Below, in pieces: positions 1 to 12,300 of a DNA stretch of 64,000 nt (positions are counted from its first letter, which is position 1; every line of letters starts with the position of its first letter). The stretch comes from Zygaena filipendulae (taxonomy: Eukaryota; Arthropoda; Insecta; Lepidoptera; Zygaenidae). The notes beneath the pieces are model-generated. The model did not search any database. It was not told where the DNA came from and was given only the letters and a program-made list of their open reading frames with translations. Both the position numbers and the translations under genes were made by a program. Location of the stretch: the NCBI GenBank assembly GCA_907165275.2, contig OU015655.1:1128501-1192500 (forward strand). Direction: 5' to 3'.

Positions 1-59
1 AGTAAAAAAAAAATAGTCAAATAGCCTATTTATTTGCTGTCATATTTTGCTATATTCAG

Positions 60-148
60 CTGCGCCTTCGACGCCGGCGTCTGCGCGCGGGGCGGGCTTC
101 CGCAGCGCGCGCTTCCCGGGCTCGTCCAGCCGGCTGCTCGACCCCCAG
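60..148 (+). CDS. Internal exon of a plus-strand gene (third from last)
   Basis: This exon lies between an AG acceptor (tatattcag) and a GTGACG donor. It is 89 bp, entered with one base pending and left in phase 0. It encodes a basic, low-complexity stretch beginning APSTPASARGAGFRS and ending SSRLLDPQ. The phase joins cleanly to the next exon at 679. The 5' part of the gene is off the left edge. The exon is supported by splice signals, an open frame and GC-richness against AT-rich flanks, not by recognised homology. Confidence 0.6.
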
Positions 149-678
149 GTGACGCGCACACGCATACACGCACGCGAGCACGCGCTTCGATACGTAAACG
201 CACACCTTCCCAGTGAACCAGGGGCGTCTTTCCCAAGGAGCGCTGGGTGCCAACTGCCAGCCGGGCCGGGCGATCAACATCCGAATGAATCTGGTGGTAG
301 ATAGTACATACCTACATACCCAGTTACCTTACGCAACTACAATTTCGCACCCGGACGCCGCATATGGTTAAGACGCCCCTGCAGTGAACGAAGAGAACTA
401 TACTAAAAGAAACGAAATGAAAGTAAAGTACCTATATTTATTTATTTATTTATTTTATTTACTCGTATTTGTATATTTCAATTTCCCTAAGAAATCCTAA
501 CTAATATTATAAATACGAAGGTGACGCGAGTTTGTTTGTTATGCTTTCATGATTTAAATACTCAACCGTTCATTATCGCATATACTTTGTCAGGAATAGA
601 TAAAAGTACCCTAGGGCTCAGACGAAATAAAAAGTCTCTGAGGGAGGGTACATAAATATACATTTTGTCTCCGAGCAG

Positions 679-774
679 CGGCGTGCGTCGTGCGCGATGC
701 TGCGTGTATCGCAGATGAGCCGCGGAGATAAGTTACTCCATAACCTGAAACTGGAGGGCATCAAGCCGCTGCAG
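679..774 (+). CDS. Internal exon of the same plus-strand gene (penultimate)
   Basis: The exon is 96 bp (32 codons), in phase on both sides, between acceptor gagcag and donor GTGATT. It reads RRASCAMLRVSQMSRGDKLL and ends NLKLEGIKPLQ. It has no start or stop of its own, so it is easily missed. Joining it to 1403 gives GIKPLQ followed by ITPVSQSAQ with no frame change. The opposite strand is also open here but has an A-rich, lysine-run translation typical of a shadow frame. Confidence 0.62.
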
Positions 775-1402
775 GTGATTGGGCATCTTATTTTCTTCTT
801 CTTTTTCTTTTTTTGTCCTCTTATAGTACACTCGTCTCTTTCCCTTTGGCCAGTTTCAACTTTCAAGTAAAATAAATAAAATGTATTTGCTGCATACATA
901 ATATATAATTGATTTATTTTACTTATATTTATATTAGTATTTTAGCATGTATTTATATTAGTATTTTAGCATCGTTGTACGGTTCAAAATTGCAAACCAT
1001 GGTAGGTACAATATTTAGCAAAATCATTCACAGAAGAACGAAGAAATCAGTTCAAATAATATATTATATTTTTGCGCACATAGCACTACGTTTGTGCACA
1101 TAAAAACCCCCACTACGAATATTATTGCCCACACATACCTATCTACGAGTAGGTACAGACTACAGCACCATAAAAATAATTGACAACTTTCTAATCGACA
1201 CGAAAATAAATGAATAAATAATCATCAAACGCCTCTTCGACGCTTGATGAGCGTTGGATTTCATATTTAAAAGTAACGCAGTACTGTCCGTTATTCCGTG
1301 ACAAAAAGCGTCCGAGCAGTTCTCCTCCTAGTCTTAATTTTGCGACTCTTGGAGACATTCACAAAATGATGTCAACTTATTTGACAGCAAACACCAATAC
1401 AG

Positions 1403-1861
1403 ATCACGCCGGTGAGTCAGTCCGCGCAGCTAGGCCGCAGCATTCTCAAGTCTAGTTCGCAACGTTCGACCAGCAGATCCGTCAAGAAAGTTGTCGTCTT
1501 TGACGAGTCAATCTACAAAAGAGACGAGTCACGAGACATAGACAAAGAAGATACAGCGAAAGACAAAGAAACAACAGCTAATACCGTGGAAGCAACGGCA
1601 GCGGACAGTGGGCCATCCTCGACGGACATAAAGGGAGAAGGCAAAGAGAATAAGAGCAAGAAACTGAGTCAGGTCGAGGAGATAAGAACAATAATGACTA
1701 GGAGCATGCGGCGGAAGCTCAACGCAGCAAAGTCGCAGTGCGACGCAGCGCCGGTCGTTACGCCCAAAAGCTCGGCGCGCAAGAAGCCGCTCCAGGAGGC
1801 GCGGGAACTCGACAGCGAGGCGCAGGCGCCGAGGCGCTCGAGGCGACGGAAGAGACAGTAG
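1403..1861 (+). CDS. Terminal exon: basic C-terminal tail with SILK and RVxF-type PP1-docking motifs
   Basis: The exon encodes 152 residues plus the stop TAG. Acceptor AG is at 1401-1402, in phase with the preceding exon; a GTG at 1412 is internal, not a start. Residues 13-16 of the exon are SILK and residues 28-33 are KKVVVF, which fits the RVxF consensus. In known protein phosphatase 1 regulators a SILK motif lies N-terminal to RVxF, as it does here. The middle is acidic, Lys- and Thr-rich and probably disordered. The end is strongly basic (TRSMRRKL; final RRSRRRKRQ), suggesting nuclear localisation or DNA/RNA contact. I do not recognise the family. RIF1- or ELYS-like chromatin proteins that recruit PP1 are possible but unproven. 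Confidence 0.7.
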   Translation: MTPVSQSAQLGRSILKSSSQRSTSRSVKKVVVFDESIYKRDESRDIDKEDTAKDKETTANTVEATAADSGPSSTDIKGEGKENKSKKLSQVEEIRTIMTRSMRRKLNAAKSQCDAAPVVTPKSSARKKPLQEARELDSEAQAPRRSRRRKRQ

Positions 1862-1980
1862 TTATTATATTGTATTGTTAAATAATAATCTTAATCTAGT
1901 CTTATTCTTATCTATTCTTAACAAATCTATACTAATATTACCTATTATAATTATCAAATCTTCTAATCTATCTATACTAT

Positions 1981-1986
1981 AATAAA
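1981..1986 (+). terminator. Candidate polyadenylation signal of the plus-strand gene
   Basis: AATAAA lies 120 bp after the stop codon in an AT-rich 3' region. The position is plausible for a short 3' UTR; usage is inferred only. Confidence 0.45.
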
Positions 1987-2531
1987 AGTATTAAGAATCG
2001 ACGTGTCTGTATACATTGAACATTTTTACCAAAAATTGAGAGGGGGTAATGAGAGTAACTGAACACAAAAAAAAATTAGAATTCTTTTCTGTCTGTCTTC
2101 TGTCCATTCACGATAATCTCAGAATCTGCTGAACGGATTATCCGCTCTTTGCCCGTGGTATAAACATAATATGTCATACGTCAGCATCGGCCGCCGGGCA
2201 AAAAGTATCGTCGTTAAAAAGTGTCAATGCATCGCAATGGTCGAAAGCTTACACTGGCTTAGACGTACCACGAGCATCACGCTACAAAGCTAAACCTTTT
2301 TGGATTTCTTATTATAGGTATAGCAGAATATGTAAAATACTTAGTGCTGGACCCTAATGAATTAACTGAAAACCTGATACACCCTATTTAAAAAAAATAA
2401 ACAATAATAATATTAATAACATCCAATTCTAATAATGTAACATACATACAGTATTATGACAACAGTCAAAATTAAATTCTAAATAATTTATCAATAAAAA
2501 AAGAAGTCACTCAAAAATACCGCCCCGGGTC

Positions 2532-2619
2532 GGACCCTAATTCACTATGACTAATAAGATTCCTTGCCCAGGCGCGTTATCTTAACGCGGCGTGTTATGA
2601 TCATAGTGAATAAGGGCCC
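2532..2619. repeat. Short inverted-repeat element (MITE-like)
   Basis: The left end reads GGACCCTAATTCACTATGA and the right end is its near-perfect inverse, TCATAGTGAATAAGGGCCC. The whole unit is about 88 bp, with no coding capacity. Confidence 0.55.
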
Positions 2620-3563
2620 AGATAAACAATAGTTATTTACGACATCAAACTGCTTTTAGAGGTTTTCAATAAAACTTTTTAATATAAAGATGCAATAGTT
2701 ATAATAGAATTTCATGAAAAATTAATTACCCTCATTAAATACGTACGAGTAGGTATTATCCTTCTCTCGATTAGTTTCACCTAATTGTACGTAGGTATAA
2801 TCAAAACTTGATCTTACGGGTATATCTTTGAACTACATATTTCGTTTTACATATTTAAAGATTTTGGGTCAAAATGATGATAGTAAAAAAAGACTTCGGT
2901 TCTTCAGTGCAAAGAGAACTTTATCAAAATAAGTAACGTCGCTTTTAACATAGGTAAATTACAAAATACAAATTACGCGGGATTTTGCTAAAAAGAATTT
3001 AAAGATGGCAGTTTCAGCTATTAATAGAATAACAACTGAAAATTACAATATAGGTATTTAACTTCATAATACCACAAAACTATCAATTCGTTGCTGGCTA
3101 TAATTTTGCTAAAATATGAGGTGGTTATTGTCTCTTACAATTTTATACATATTTAAATCAACAATCTATACTAAACAAAAGGAGCGTTTAGGCTGTTATC
3201 TTGGTATTTACCAATTTCCTTTTTGAAGATGGTTTTATAAAAAAAAAATGGGGAAACAAATTGAAATTAGGATCCCTAAACACGCACCTACGATGGGCAC
3301 CTAAAATGACGCCGTTTTTGGACTTCAAAAGACATTAGGCACCTACCTAATTCGTCATTTCGAATTGAAAGACAAGTAAAAAGATAAGCATCGTTTCAAA
3401 GGGTGGTAAACATTCTTTATTTATTATGGTATGCATCAAGCAGTGCACACTCCATATCACTTCGAAATAATCACCTGGAAACATTTTTCCAATCTGTATA
3501 ATTAAGTAACTTTTGGCACTAAGAGAGAGTTTTGTGGGGCAAAATACACCTGAGCTGGCAGTC

Positions 3564-3691
3564 TTGACAACGTTATCGTATCGATCGTTAACTTCGAAAC
3601 TTGCAATTCATGTAATGTTGGTTACTGTAATGATAAACATCGATATCATTTTTGGGTCCCTAGTTAACGATCGATACGATAACGTTGTCAA
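3564..3691. repeat. Inverted repeat with perfect 29-bp arms
   Basis: The arms at 3564-3592 and 3663-3691 are exact reverse complements (from TTGACAACGTTATCG to CGATCGTTAAC). The flanks (AGCTGGCAGTC and GACTGCGGGCCCAGCT) extend the symmetry imperfectly to about 3553-3719. It is probably a MITE. A short open frame across it is a by-product of the palindrome. Confidence 0.65.
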
Positions 3692-3730
3692 AACGTTGTA
3701 GAGACTGCGGGCCCAGCTTGCATTTTAAAA

Positions 3731-3975
3731 TTGGACATAGATAATTAATAGTGTGTTAACCCACACTGGAGAAATTTTGAGTAAATTAAAGTTTTAAAAT
3801 GATAGCGCCGCGCCATTTTGTGTCAAGAATTTTTATGTTCATTATTTAGTTACATATTTAAAAAATGTAATGAGGTAAACACATAATTAAAAAACGTTCT
3901 CTAAATCTTAATAAATCGTTCTGAATCAATAACTCCGTTTTGTGGGTTAACATGTTATAGCTTATCTGCGTCCAA
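3731..3975. repeat. MITE, GGACATAGATAAG family, copy 1
   Basis: Ends are TTGGACATAGATAA and CTTATCTGCGTCCAA, with a second inner palindromic block around GTTAACCCACA / TGTGGGTTAAC. Related copies are at 4792-5028 and 40278-40496, and a one-ended piece at about 51028-51072. Confidence 0.65.
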
Positions 3976-4184
3976 TTAGCAACCAATTATTACGGACCTT
4001 AGCACATTTAATCGATTAATTCTAAGGGTTACTAGCACTACGAGGTGGTCAGGTGGTACTATCATTCAAGCAAACACCTTCCTTGAACAGAAGTACTAAG
4101 GTCTATAATAATTAATTTGAAATATGCACTGTGTCGTACTTTTGGTGTTACAGTAAAATGGTATTTATTATATTATTATCTAAT

Positions 4185-4373
4185 ATATAAAATTCTCGTG
4201 TCACAATGTTCGTTCCCATACTCCTCCGAAACGGCTTGACCGATTGTTATAAAATTTTGTATGCATATTCAGTATGTCTGAGAATCGGACAACATCTATT
4301 TTTCATCCCCCTAAAGGGAGTTCCTGCGGGAATTCCGAAACCCACGCGGGTGACACCGCGGGGCACAGCTAGT
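4185..4373 (+). mobile_element. Helitron-like (Lep1-type) fragment
   Basis: It runs from TTCTCGTGTCACAATG to the family's 3' end, GCGGGTGACACCGCGGGGCA followed by CTAGT at 4369-4373. The GC-rich hairpin just before CTAGT is the structural hallmark of a Helitron 3' terminus. Confidence 0.55.
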
Positions 4374-4791
4374 ATAATATATTAATTATTTACAAAAAAT
4401 ATGTATTGTAATTATTAATCACTCAATTTTCAATTCAATCTTTTGCACAATTTAAAAGTTCATTTTGATTTACTCTTTTTATAAATATGTCATTCGTAGG
4501 TAGGTACATATACGACGAATTCAAATATTTATAACTAAATATCTACATTTTTACAGTTAATTACATACATAAAGTCATTGTTAATCTAAATGAAAGTAAT
4601 CTTTTTTGCTAGTTTGGCAAAGGTACATTCCAGTGCATTATAGCGGTAAGTGACATACGACGTTCAATAGAAGAATCATTCCTAGGGCCTAGCGGGACTT
4701 TCTCAAACTGTGTTACGAGTTTTCTCTCCTCAATCAGTTCACTTCTTAGTCAATTAGGGGCTATCTTTTTATACACATTTCACCCACATAT

Positions 4792-5028
4792 TATGGACAT
4801 AGATAAGCGTTATAATAGTCTATTGTATTAACCCACACTGAGAAATTTTGTCTAAATCATGTTTTAAAATTATAGCGTCATTTTGAGCCAAATTCTTTTT
4901 TGATGCTCAACATTTTGTTAATAAAGTAAACACATAATTAAAAAACGTTCTGTAACTCTCAACAAAGCGTTCTATATCAATAACTAAATTGGGGTCCCTT
5001 GACATGTTATTGCTTATCGACGTCCATA
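4792..5028. repeat. MITE, GGACATAGATAAG family, copy 2
   Basis: Terminal inverted repeats are TATGGACATAGATAAGC and GCTTATCGACGTCCATA. The interior resembles copy 1 (aacacataattaaaaaacg). Confidence 0.65.
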
Positions 5029-6221
5029 TTACAACGGGCGGCGTGGGATGGTGATGTTTGCTATACAAGTGCTTCGCTCGCGTTATTTAGAATGCTCCGA
5101 GTGGCTGGACGGTAGCTGCATCAGCTTCATGGCTTTCACTCACAAACATATAATCACTTTATGTTACATAGTACATACACACAAATAATAATCATAGAAG
5201 TGTCTACATATTATTGTGAACTAATACCGTTAAAAATCTTTTTTCTAACTTAATAAGTACCTATACACCTTTTGAACTAAAAGAATAATGTCGAAAAATA
5301 AAACAAAGAATTTTTCTTCAAAATTCACAAGACGACATGTCTTTTAATGGTCGTTTATTAATTACTATAATTAGTTAAGTGATACCTCGAGTCAAATAAA
5401 TGCAATCCTCTTGGACGAATAATAGAAAATAAACGATTAAAATGATATTGTTATATGCCTTACTATAAAATTTATTAAATGCAATTCTAAAACATTACAG
5501 AAACGGAAAAGTCGGAAATATACGGATATTTCAATAATAACTTAAATATTATTGCGGACAGTCAACAAGAAATATTTGGCGTCACCAAGTAACTATGATA
5601 TCTAGCGTTTGTTACACCAATTTATTTATTAATTTAAAAATCCGTTACTGAACATAAACATACATAGTTTAGTTAGAATTATGTTGAACGAACGTCAAAA
5701 TCAGAGTCAAAGATTTAAACCGAGACATTCTGTAATTCTGCAGTCGTTTTTTTCAAAAGGGAATGATTGGTAAAATTAATTTAGCTTATTGTCAGATATT
5801 TTCGGTTGGTTTTTATCAGTAAGTTTAGAATACACCAGCCCCCTTAGCCAAGTTGACAACGTATAGTCGTTTTGCTATAGAAAATTAAGGAATGTATCGT
5901 TGAAATATTAGACGACTGATTGTAAAATATCAATCAGAAAATATCATAGAAGTAATAAATAGTTACGAGATGCTGTCACATTGTTACAACGATCTTTATT
6001 TGTGTGTATTTAATAGTTTCAAACTAACTTTAGGTATACGAATGTTTAAATGAGGGACTTGGATTGACATTGGCTCTGTGTCCCATGTCCTATGGTGACG
6101 AACCTGTATTGTGAAATTAGTATGACATTTTCCTTGTTACTGATATTATAAAAAAATACACTTAATTAAAAAATTTGGTTGAATTATATTGGGAAACATT
6201 GCGAGTCGATAATATTCGATT

Positions 6222-6227
6222 TTTATT
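6222..6227 (-). terminator. Candidate polyadenylation signal of VPS13B
   Basis: Plus-strand TTTATT is AATAAA on the minus strand, about 160 bp after the VPS13B stop. It is the nearest good hexamer downstream; usage is inferred. Confidence 0.45.
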
Positions 6228-6384
6228 ACAATAACTTTGACGGTTAATATCACTGAAACTAAAAGAGATATTAAGATTGATTCAGAATTGTTGCTGTGAC
6301 CTGGATCATGGATATTTTAATTGGATACGATTTTGCGGTTGGGGTGGGGGGCGGGCGGGGCACGCGCGGCGGCGCGTCCCCCGA

Positions 6385-6612
6385 TCACAGCAGCTGCAAG
6401 TGCGCGTCGCTGTTGTGGTGTATGAGCGTGGCGAGCGCGGCGTGCAGCGCGTGCGAGCGGCCCAGCGGCGGCACCAGCGACAGCACGCGCGCCTCGCCGC
6501 CGCCGGCCCCGCCGCCCGCGGCCGCGCCGCCGCCGGCCGCGCCGCCGCCCACCGCGCGCGCCGGCTCCGCGCCCGTGTAGCGAGCCACGCGCGCCATCGC
6601 CGCCACGCTGAT
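6385..6612 (-). CDS. VPS13B: VPS13B e60, terminal coding exon with stop
   Basis: 75 codons plus TGA, entered in phase 0 after acceptor CCAG. It starts ISVAAMARVARYTG and ends LIHHNSDAHLQLL. The middle has a Gly/Ala run (residues about 25-40) encoded by GC-rich triplets. The C-terminal helix-like SLVPPLGRSHALHAALATL may complete the PH-like module begun in e57. Other frames are open here only because of base composition. Confidence 0.85.
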   Translation of the reverse strand: MSVAAMARVARYTGAEPARAVGGGAAGGGAAAGGGAGGGEARVLSLVPPLGRSHALHAALATLIHHNSDAHLQLL

Positions 6613-9350
6613 CTGGCGGGAACACAACGCCCGACGATGTCAAAACGCATGTTGGGTTTAAAGTCTTGAAGAAAAGGATTTATAAATTTAATAGAAAAAT
6701 ATGTATTGAACTTAAAAATATTGAAAGCTTAATAAAAAGAACATCATTGTATGAATGTCAATTAGTTTAAAAAATGGAATAAAAATTTTCAAGATTTTAT
6801 TGCGAATCATCGCAAACAACGCATATCTTCTCCTTTATAAATGAAAAAAAAAACATACATACAATCGAATGCATAACCTCTTCCTTTTTGGAAGTCGGTT
6901 AATGAATGTTTGTATGTCTGTCCTATATGCGTTTCGAAATCATTGGTACGATTGTGATGAAACTTTGGTGGGTTGTTCTGCCTGCGTCCGCGAAGGTTCC
7001 TGATTCCAAAACTCACGCGGGTGAAACCGCGGGGCACAGCTAGTATATTATATACTAGTTGTGCCCCGCGGTTTCACCCGCGTTAATTTCAGAGTTCCCG
7101 CGGGAATTCTGGGATAAAAAGTACCCTATGTGTTAATCTGATGTATAAGCTATATTATTGTAAAGTTTCATTTAAATCCATCCAGTAGTTTTTGCGTGAA
7201 AGAGTAACAAACATCCATCCACCCATCCATCCATACATACTTACAAACTTTCACGTTTATAATACCTATTAGTAAGATAATAGTGATCGGAATTATTTTT
7301 TTACTAGAACTACTAATTAATCGATTTCTATGTGAACTTCACATTCCGTTACGATGAAAGTGTTAGCGCTATTAACATTTTTTAACCGACTTTAAAAAGG
7401 AGGAAGTTATCATTCGGATGTTTATATTTATTTTTATGTGGGTATGTTCGGGCATGACTCCGTCATATAGACGGATTTGCAATTTTTTTTTTTTTCGAAA
7501 CGGGTATATTCCGAAATGGTCCCATTTAAATTTCATAAAGATCCGATGATGAGTTTCGGAGACAGACAACGGAACTGTTGAAGTCGGTTTAATTTTATTT
7601 GTTAAAATTTCGCTTATCAAAATTTTCATTTGCAAAATCTATAAAAAATTGGTGGTCAAATGTTTCTCCATCAGTGGGGTGCAGTGCACTACAAGCGTGA
7701 CGACTTGTAGTTGCGCGACGGCTCCTCGTTACACGCGGCGCACGAGATGACTCCCGTGGGCCGCGGCAAGGCGCCGCCGCGGATGCACTTGGCATGGACA
7801 ATGCGCACCGAAGTGTTACGCGCCGGCCGCCGAGGCGCGCCGCGACCGGCGGAGTCCCCGCAAGAGCGTGCTTTCAAGCGGAGGTAGACTCGACAGCTCT
7901 ACCCGACACTGTTCAACATTTACGCTCAGCCCCCATCGCTGGGGCGTATACAGCGTAGGTAGAATTCAAACAGCTCTACCCGGCGCTGTCTTACTGTGGA
8001 GAAATCGCGACCACCCGACAGATAGGTGTGCCGCGTCGTATATAAGCCGCCGCTGGGGAAAACTTACATAGCGCGATACAGGAAACGAACAAGCTCGAGT
8101 TCGGATTTTTGGATTGATGGAATGTTTACTTGTTATTCGCAAGTTCTATGTGTAATATCTATTCACATAATTTATTTATTTATTTATTTATTTATTCATT
8201 TATTCAGCCAACAGAAATACACCAGCTTACAAATTACAACGTACAAATCTATGGAAAGCAAAAGCATAATAACAGTGATCGAGGAAAGTGATATAAGCAG
8301 CGAATGATCTATATACATAAAAATCAACTGCCACATTTATAAAACGAAAAATGACATAAGAACGGCTCGACATATTCACCTTTCTCTCCGTCTATAGGAT
8401 ATTTTAGTAATATTATGTGTAGAAAAAAAATAAAATTGTCTTAGATTTTAAAATATGTTTTTGATTCTATTTGTAAATTGCACGTAGTTTACACTGTACA
8501 CGCTAGGGTCTATTGTTCGGTAGTAAAAATATTTGTAAGCGTTGCTGATTAATTTTATTATTACTTACTGGGTCAGAAAAAAATAGCTAACCTAATCGAC
8601 TATACTTTTTTTTTGATAATTAATAAATGACAACACAAAGACTGCCACCTAGTGAAATTGAAGTAAAACTTTTTACCATTTATATCAATAACTACCCGTT
8701 TTTGCGTAGATCGGTCACTAACATTGATCTAAGATAATTAATAGGTAGATGGCGCTAAATAAAAAACTGAAAAGGTCGAGGATCAATTCGCCAACATAGT
8801 AAAAATCTCTATTCGAACCATTATTCGAGAAGAGATCAGAAAATTCTATGCGCGCTTGTTTTCGTAAAAAATATCTATAGTAAATTGCTGCCTTTATCCT
8901 TTATCACTACTGTGCAGCACGAATTCTTACCCAAGCGGTCAGTGTTCGGGGGCAACCAAGCACTTGTGAAAGAAGGCGAAAGAAGTTTTTTGGAACCAGC
9001 ATCAGAAGCAACTTTTCTTACTATCCCTTCTTATACCTAACTAGTTTCCTACTCTTATTAAACACAAGTGTGTAGGTTTAACATAATTTATGTCAAGTTA
9101 TAGGACGTCAGAAGTGGCCTGAAATGGCTCGTGTGGCTGGTGTGGCCTTTTGTTTTGCTTACTTGGCAGACACACTGCCTTGTATCTAGATATAATTTAA
9201 TTCAATAAATTTATTTATTCAAGCAACTAAGACAAGGACAAGCAAGGACATTTAAGATTTTTATTTATTTACCTAATATTTAAATACGTATATAATATAA
9301 AAAACAGATACAAATAATAAGTACAAGAAATTTTTTCGCTAAAAAATATA

Positions 9351-9396
<46 letters not shown>

Positions 9397-12300
9397 TTGA
9401 GGTTAACAAACGGTAGTCACATTGTTACATAACTAAAAAGTAATAAAATGCAACTAGTAATAAATGTGCCACCAGCACCGTCAACCACATATTACTAAAT
9501 ATTACCATTGAGATGGAGTAGCAAGCAATCTATAGGTACAAGTAAGCAAGTACAAACAGAACAGTAGTACAAAAGTAAATTTGATGTGTTAGGGCCGATT
9601 TTTCAATCGTCAGATAAACAGTTAGATAGTACTTATTCGACAGATAGCAAAATATTACATTTTTCAATCGTCAGATAGGCTCTATCTGGGCAATAAGGGC
9701 CCTAACTGAGGAATAAATCTATCTGCCGGTTTGACGGCCAGATAGACGGCTATTCGATAGATAAAACAGATCTATTGACGTTGAGTTTGAGGTTATTTCT
9801 TCTTTTTCTAAAGTAATATGAAAATTATGAAAGTTTTCGATATTGTTGACGATCTCGCAATCGAAGAAGAGGCTATAATGTATGAACATTTAAAACTGAA
9901 AGGAAATAAAGAGTAGTCAGACCAAGGCCGGACCAGTTTGCTATGTGGGATTCAAAAGAAATTCATAGCCGTTTCAGACTTAAAAGAATCTGTACCTACT
10001 ATATTTGCTTCCCCTGATAAGGGATAAAATTATACACGAAACACAAGTAAAGTCCAGCAAATTTTTACAATAAATAATAGTAAGTTAGTAGCTAGGCAAC
10101 GGGATGCACCACGAAAAAAAAGGTTGGATTTGCTATCCTCTTCTAACACACAGTACGACGTATGCGTCTTTCACGCTCCTACAGTATTACAGTGAAGTTG
10201 GCAACAAAAATCCTCGGTTAGCTATTCGCTTGCTATCTAGCCATTGAAAAATGCAACAGTTTTATTTGTCCTTTTATCAGTCAGATAAATTTATTCGCTA
10301 GTTAGTTATTAGTCGAGTTATCTGACGATTGAAAAATCGGCCCTTACAGTTTTAAATACTTTTAGTTGCCTTAATGATGTTATGTTTAAAAACAGCCACT
10401 CTTGTACCAAATATATCTATATCAGAAAAGTATTTGTTATAAGATTCTACAAGCCGACACAGTGGTGATCGCTTCCCCGCATTTGTCCGACAGATAGTGA
10501 TAGAAAACAGTTTATTACACTTACGGGAATGCGATCTAGTAGGAACCTTGTAACATAATTTTCGAGTAAGTGGAATACAGTCATATCTATTGTGGCACAA
10601 GTCATACAGCAACATGGTTTCAAGCTGCAATCGTCTTGCTTTAAGTGTAGCTACATTGTATTTCTCTAATAGTAAGTGGTAACTCAAACGATTCCTGGAA
10701 CATTTATAATGCATTTTTCTAAGATATTTTTTTTGTACAGATTCCAGCGCATCTACATACTTATTATAATATGGACTCCATACAGAGACAGAATATTCGA
10801 GTTGAGAACGTATCAGAGATTTGTAGAGAAGTAGGAAAGTAGTATATGTATCAATTTGAACCTTAAACATTCTCACTGAATAATGAATTTAGTTAAAAAT
10901 TGTATGGTATTTATCTTGGTATTTAGCTACGCTATGGCGATAAAATGCTGCCTTGTTTTAATATAAATACATTTTTAATATTAATTATGATTTGCTAGCT
11001 CACCTGGTACTCATCATCGTCATCGACCGCTCTCGACGACTCCATCATCTTTGACTGTCGTTTTTGGATCACAGATAACTGAAATCGATAAGAGTACTCA
11101 ATACTTTTTTATTTTATATTTTTAGTGATATTTTAATGATATTTTCAGATTTTGGTTACGTTTTACTTGATTTTTTTTTACCTACAACCATAAAATATAA
11201 GAAAAATCCTATTTCAGAAGTTTCTTATATAGGTACTAATTCTGTTGCGAGGAAAGCGTTTTTTTGGTCATGAATGCGTGACTCGCATAATAAATACCAT
11301 TATACATTTATTTTTGGGTTCTATGACACAAGTTCGTTTCGCTTAGAACCCGGGTCACAACTCATTCCTGTCCTACCTCTGTAACATTATAACCTGATGC
11401 GCCCACAGTTGTACATTACGGTCTAGGTAGGTATAGGTTGCAACCACTTAAAACCAAATAAACGCATTTTTCATTTTTAAACGACTTCAAAAAGGAGGAA
11501 GGAGGTTATTAATTCGGATGTTTATATATTTATGCATGTTCGGGCATAACTCCGTCGAGTTATTCGTCAACTCGCACGTATCAAACTCGCGTGTGCGCGC
11601 GAGTTGGCACCTTCCGTTTTTACCTACTTTATTTGTCGTCAACTCGCTTGTACATGTAAAGTACAGTCAGATAGTGATTCATTATTTAATAGAATTGCAA
11701 TAGTGTGTTTATGTATGTGTTTATGTATTATGTGCTATTTATTATTTATGAGTCATGATATTATGGTATATTATATTAATTAATTATGTATTCTATTTGT
11801 TTGATTTGGCGGAGAGACGGGCGGCCGGGTATCGCGCGAGCGCATCGCATTATGGGCTCCGCTGAAAATCAGCGCTGCCGCATTCTATGCGACAGCATAT
11901 GCTGAGTCGGTGTCCAGTTTGGCATCGCAACAAATACTTAACATTTTACGTACCTACTTGTATTTTTTTGTATTCCTATTTAAGGTATTTTGTTGTTGAT
12001 GCCAAATAAAGTATGTCTATGTCTATGTCTATGTCAGATAAAGCTTAAAACTAAAACTACAAACATAATATTGTCCGCGCTGGCCGCTGGCTGATTCGGA
12101 TAAGTAGGTGCCGACTGGACAGATTCAATTAAAGCAGATGCTTTGATTTCGGGACAGCGATACGATAAAGCCAATATTGGAGGTGCGGAATGAGGCGAGG
12201 AAGCCAACACGCATGATACCCAAGTATGCTATTCATTTAGACCATGGACCAGACACTGATTTGCAAAATTATTTTTTTTTTGAAAAGGGTTTATTCCGAA

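Larger units (their letters stand above)
1862..6221. other. Convergent intergenic region without a gene
   Basis: This is AT-rich sequence between two genes facing each other tail to tail. No open frame looks like a real exon. It holds several inverted-repeat elements, listed separately, at 2532-2619, 3564-3691, 3731-3975 and 4792-5028. A Helitron-like fragment lies at about 4185-4373. A one-ended copy of the CAGCCCCCTTAGCC MITE starts near 5838. Confidence 0.7.

Noticed and set aside
618..899. 93-residue minus-strand ORF
   Set aside because: It contains a lysine run from a T-rich tract and overlaps the better-supported plus-strand exon 679-774.
1412..1861. A 149-residue gene starting at GTG 1412
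   Set aside because: The frame is open upstream to an AG at 1401-1402 and phase-matches exons at 679 and 60. GTG is internal to a terminal exon.
10352..10876. Host gene of 174 residues
   Set aside because: The sequence is the C-terminal part of a LINE reverse transcriptase with a poly(A) tail downstream. It lacks the catalytic motif and lies in an intron.
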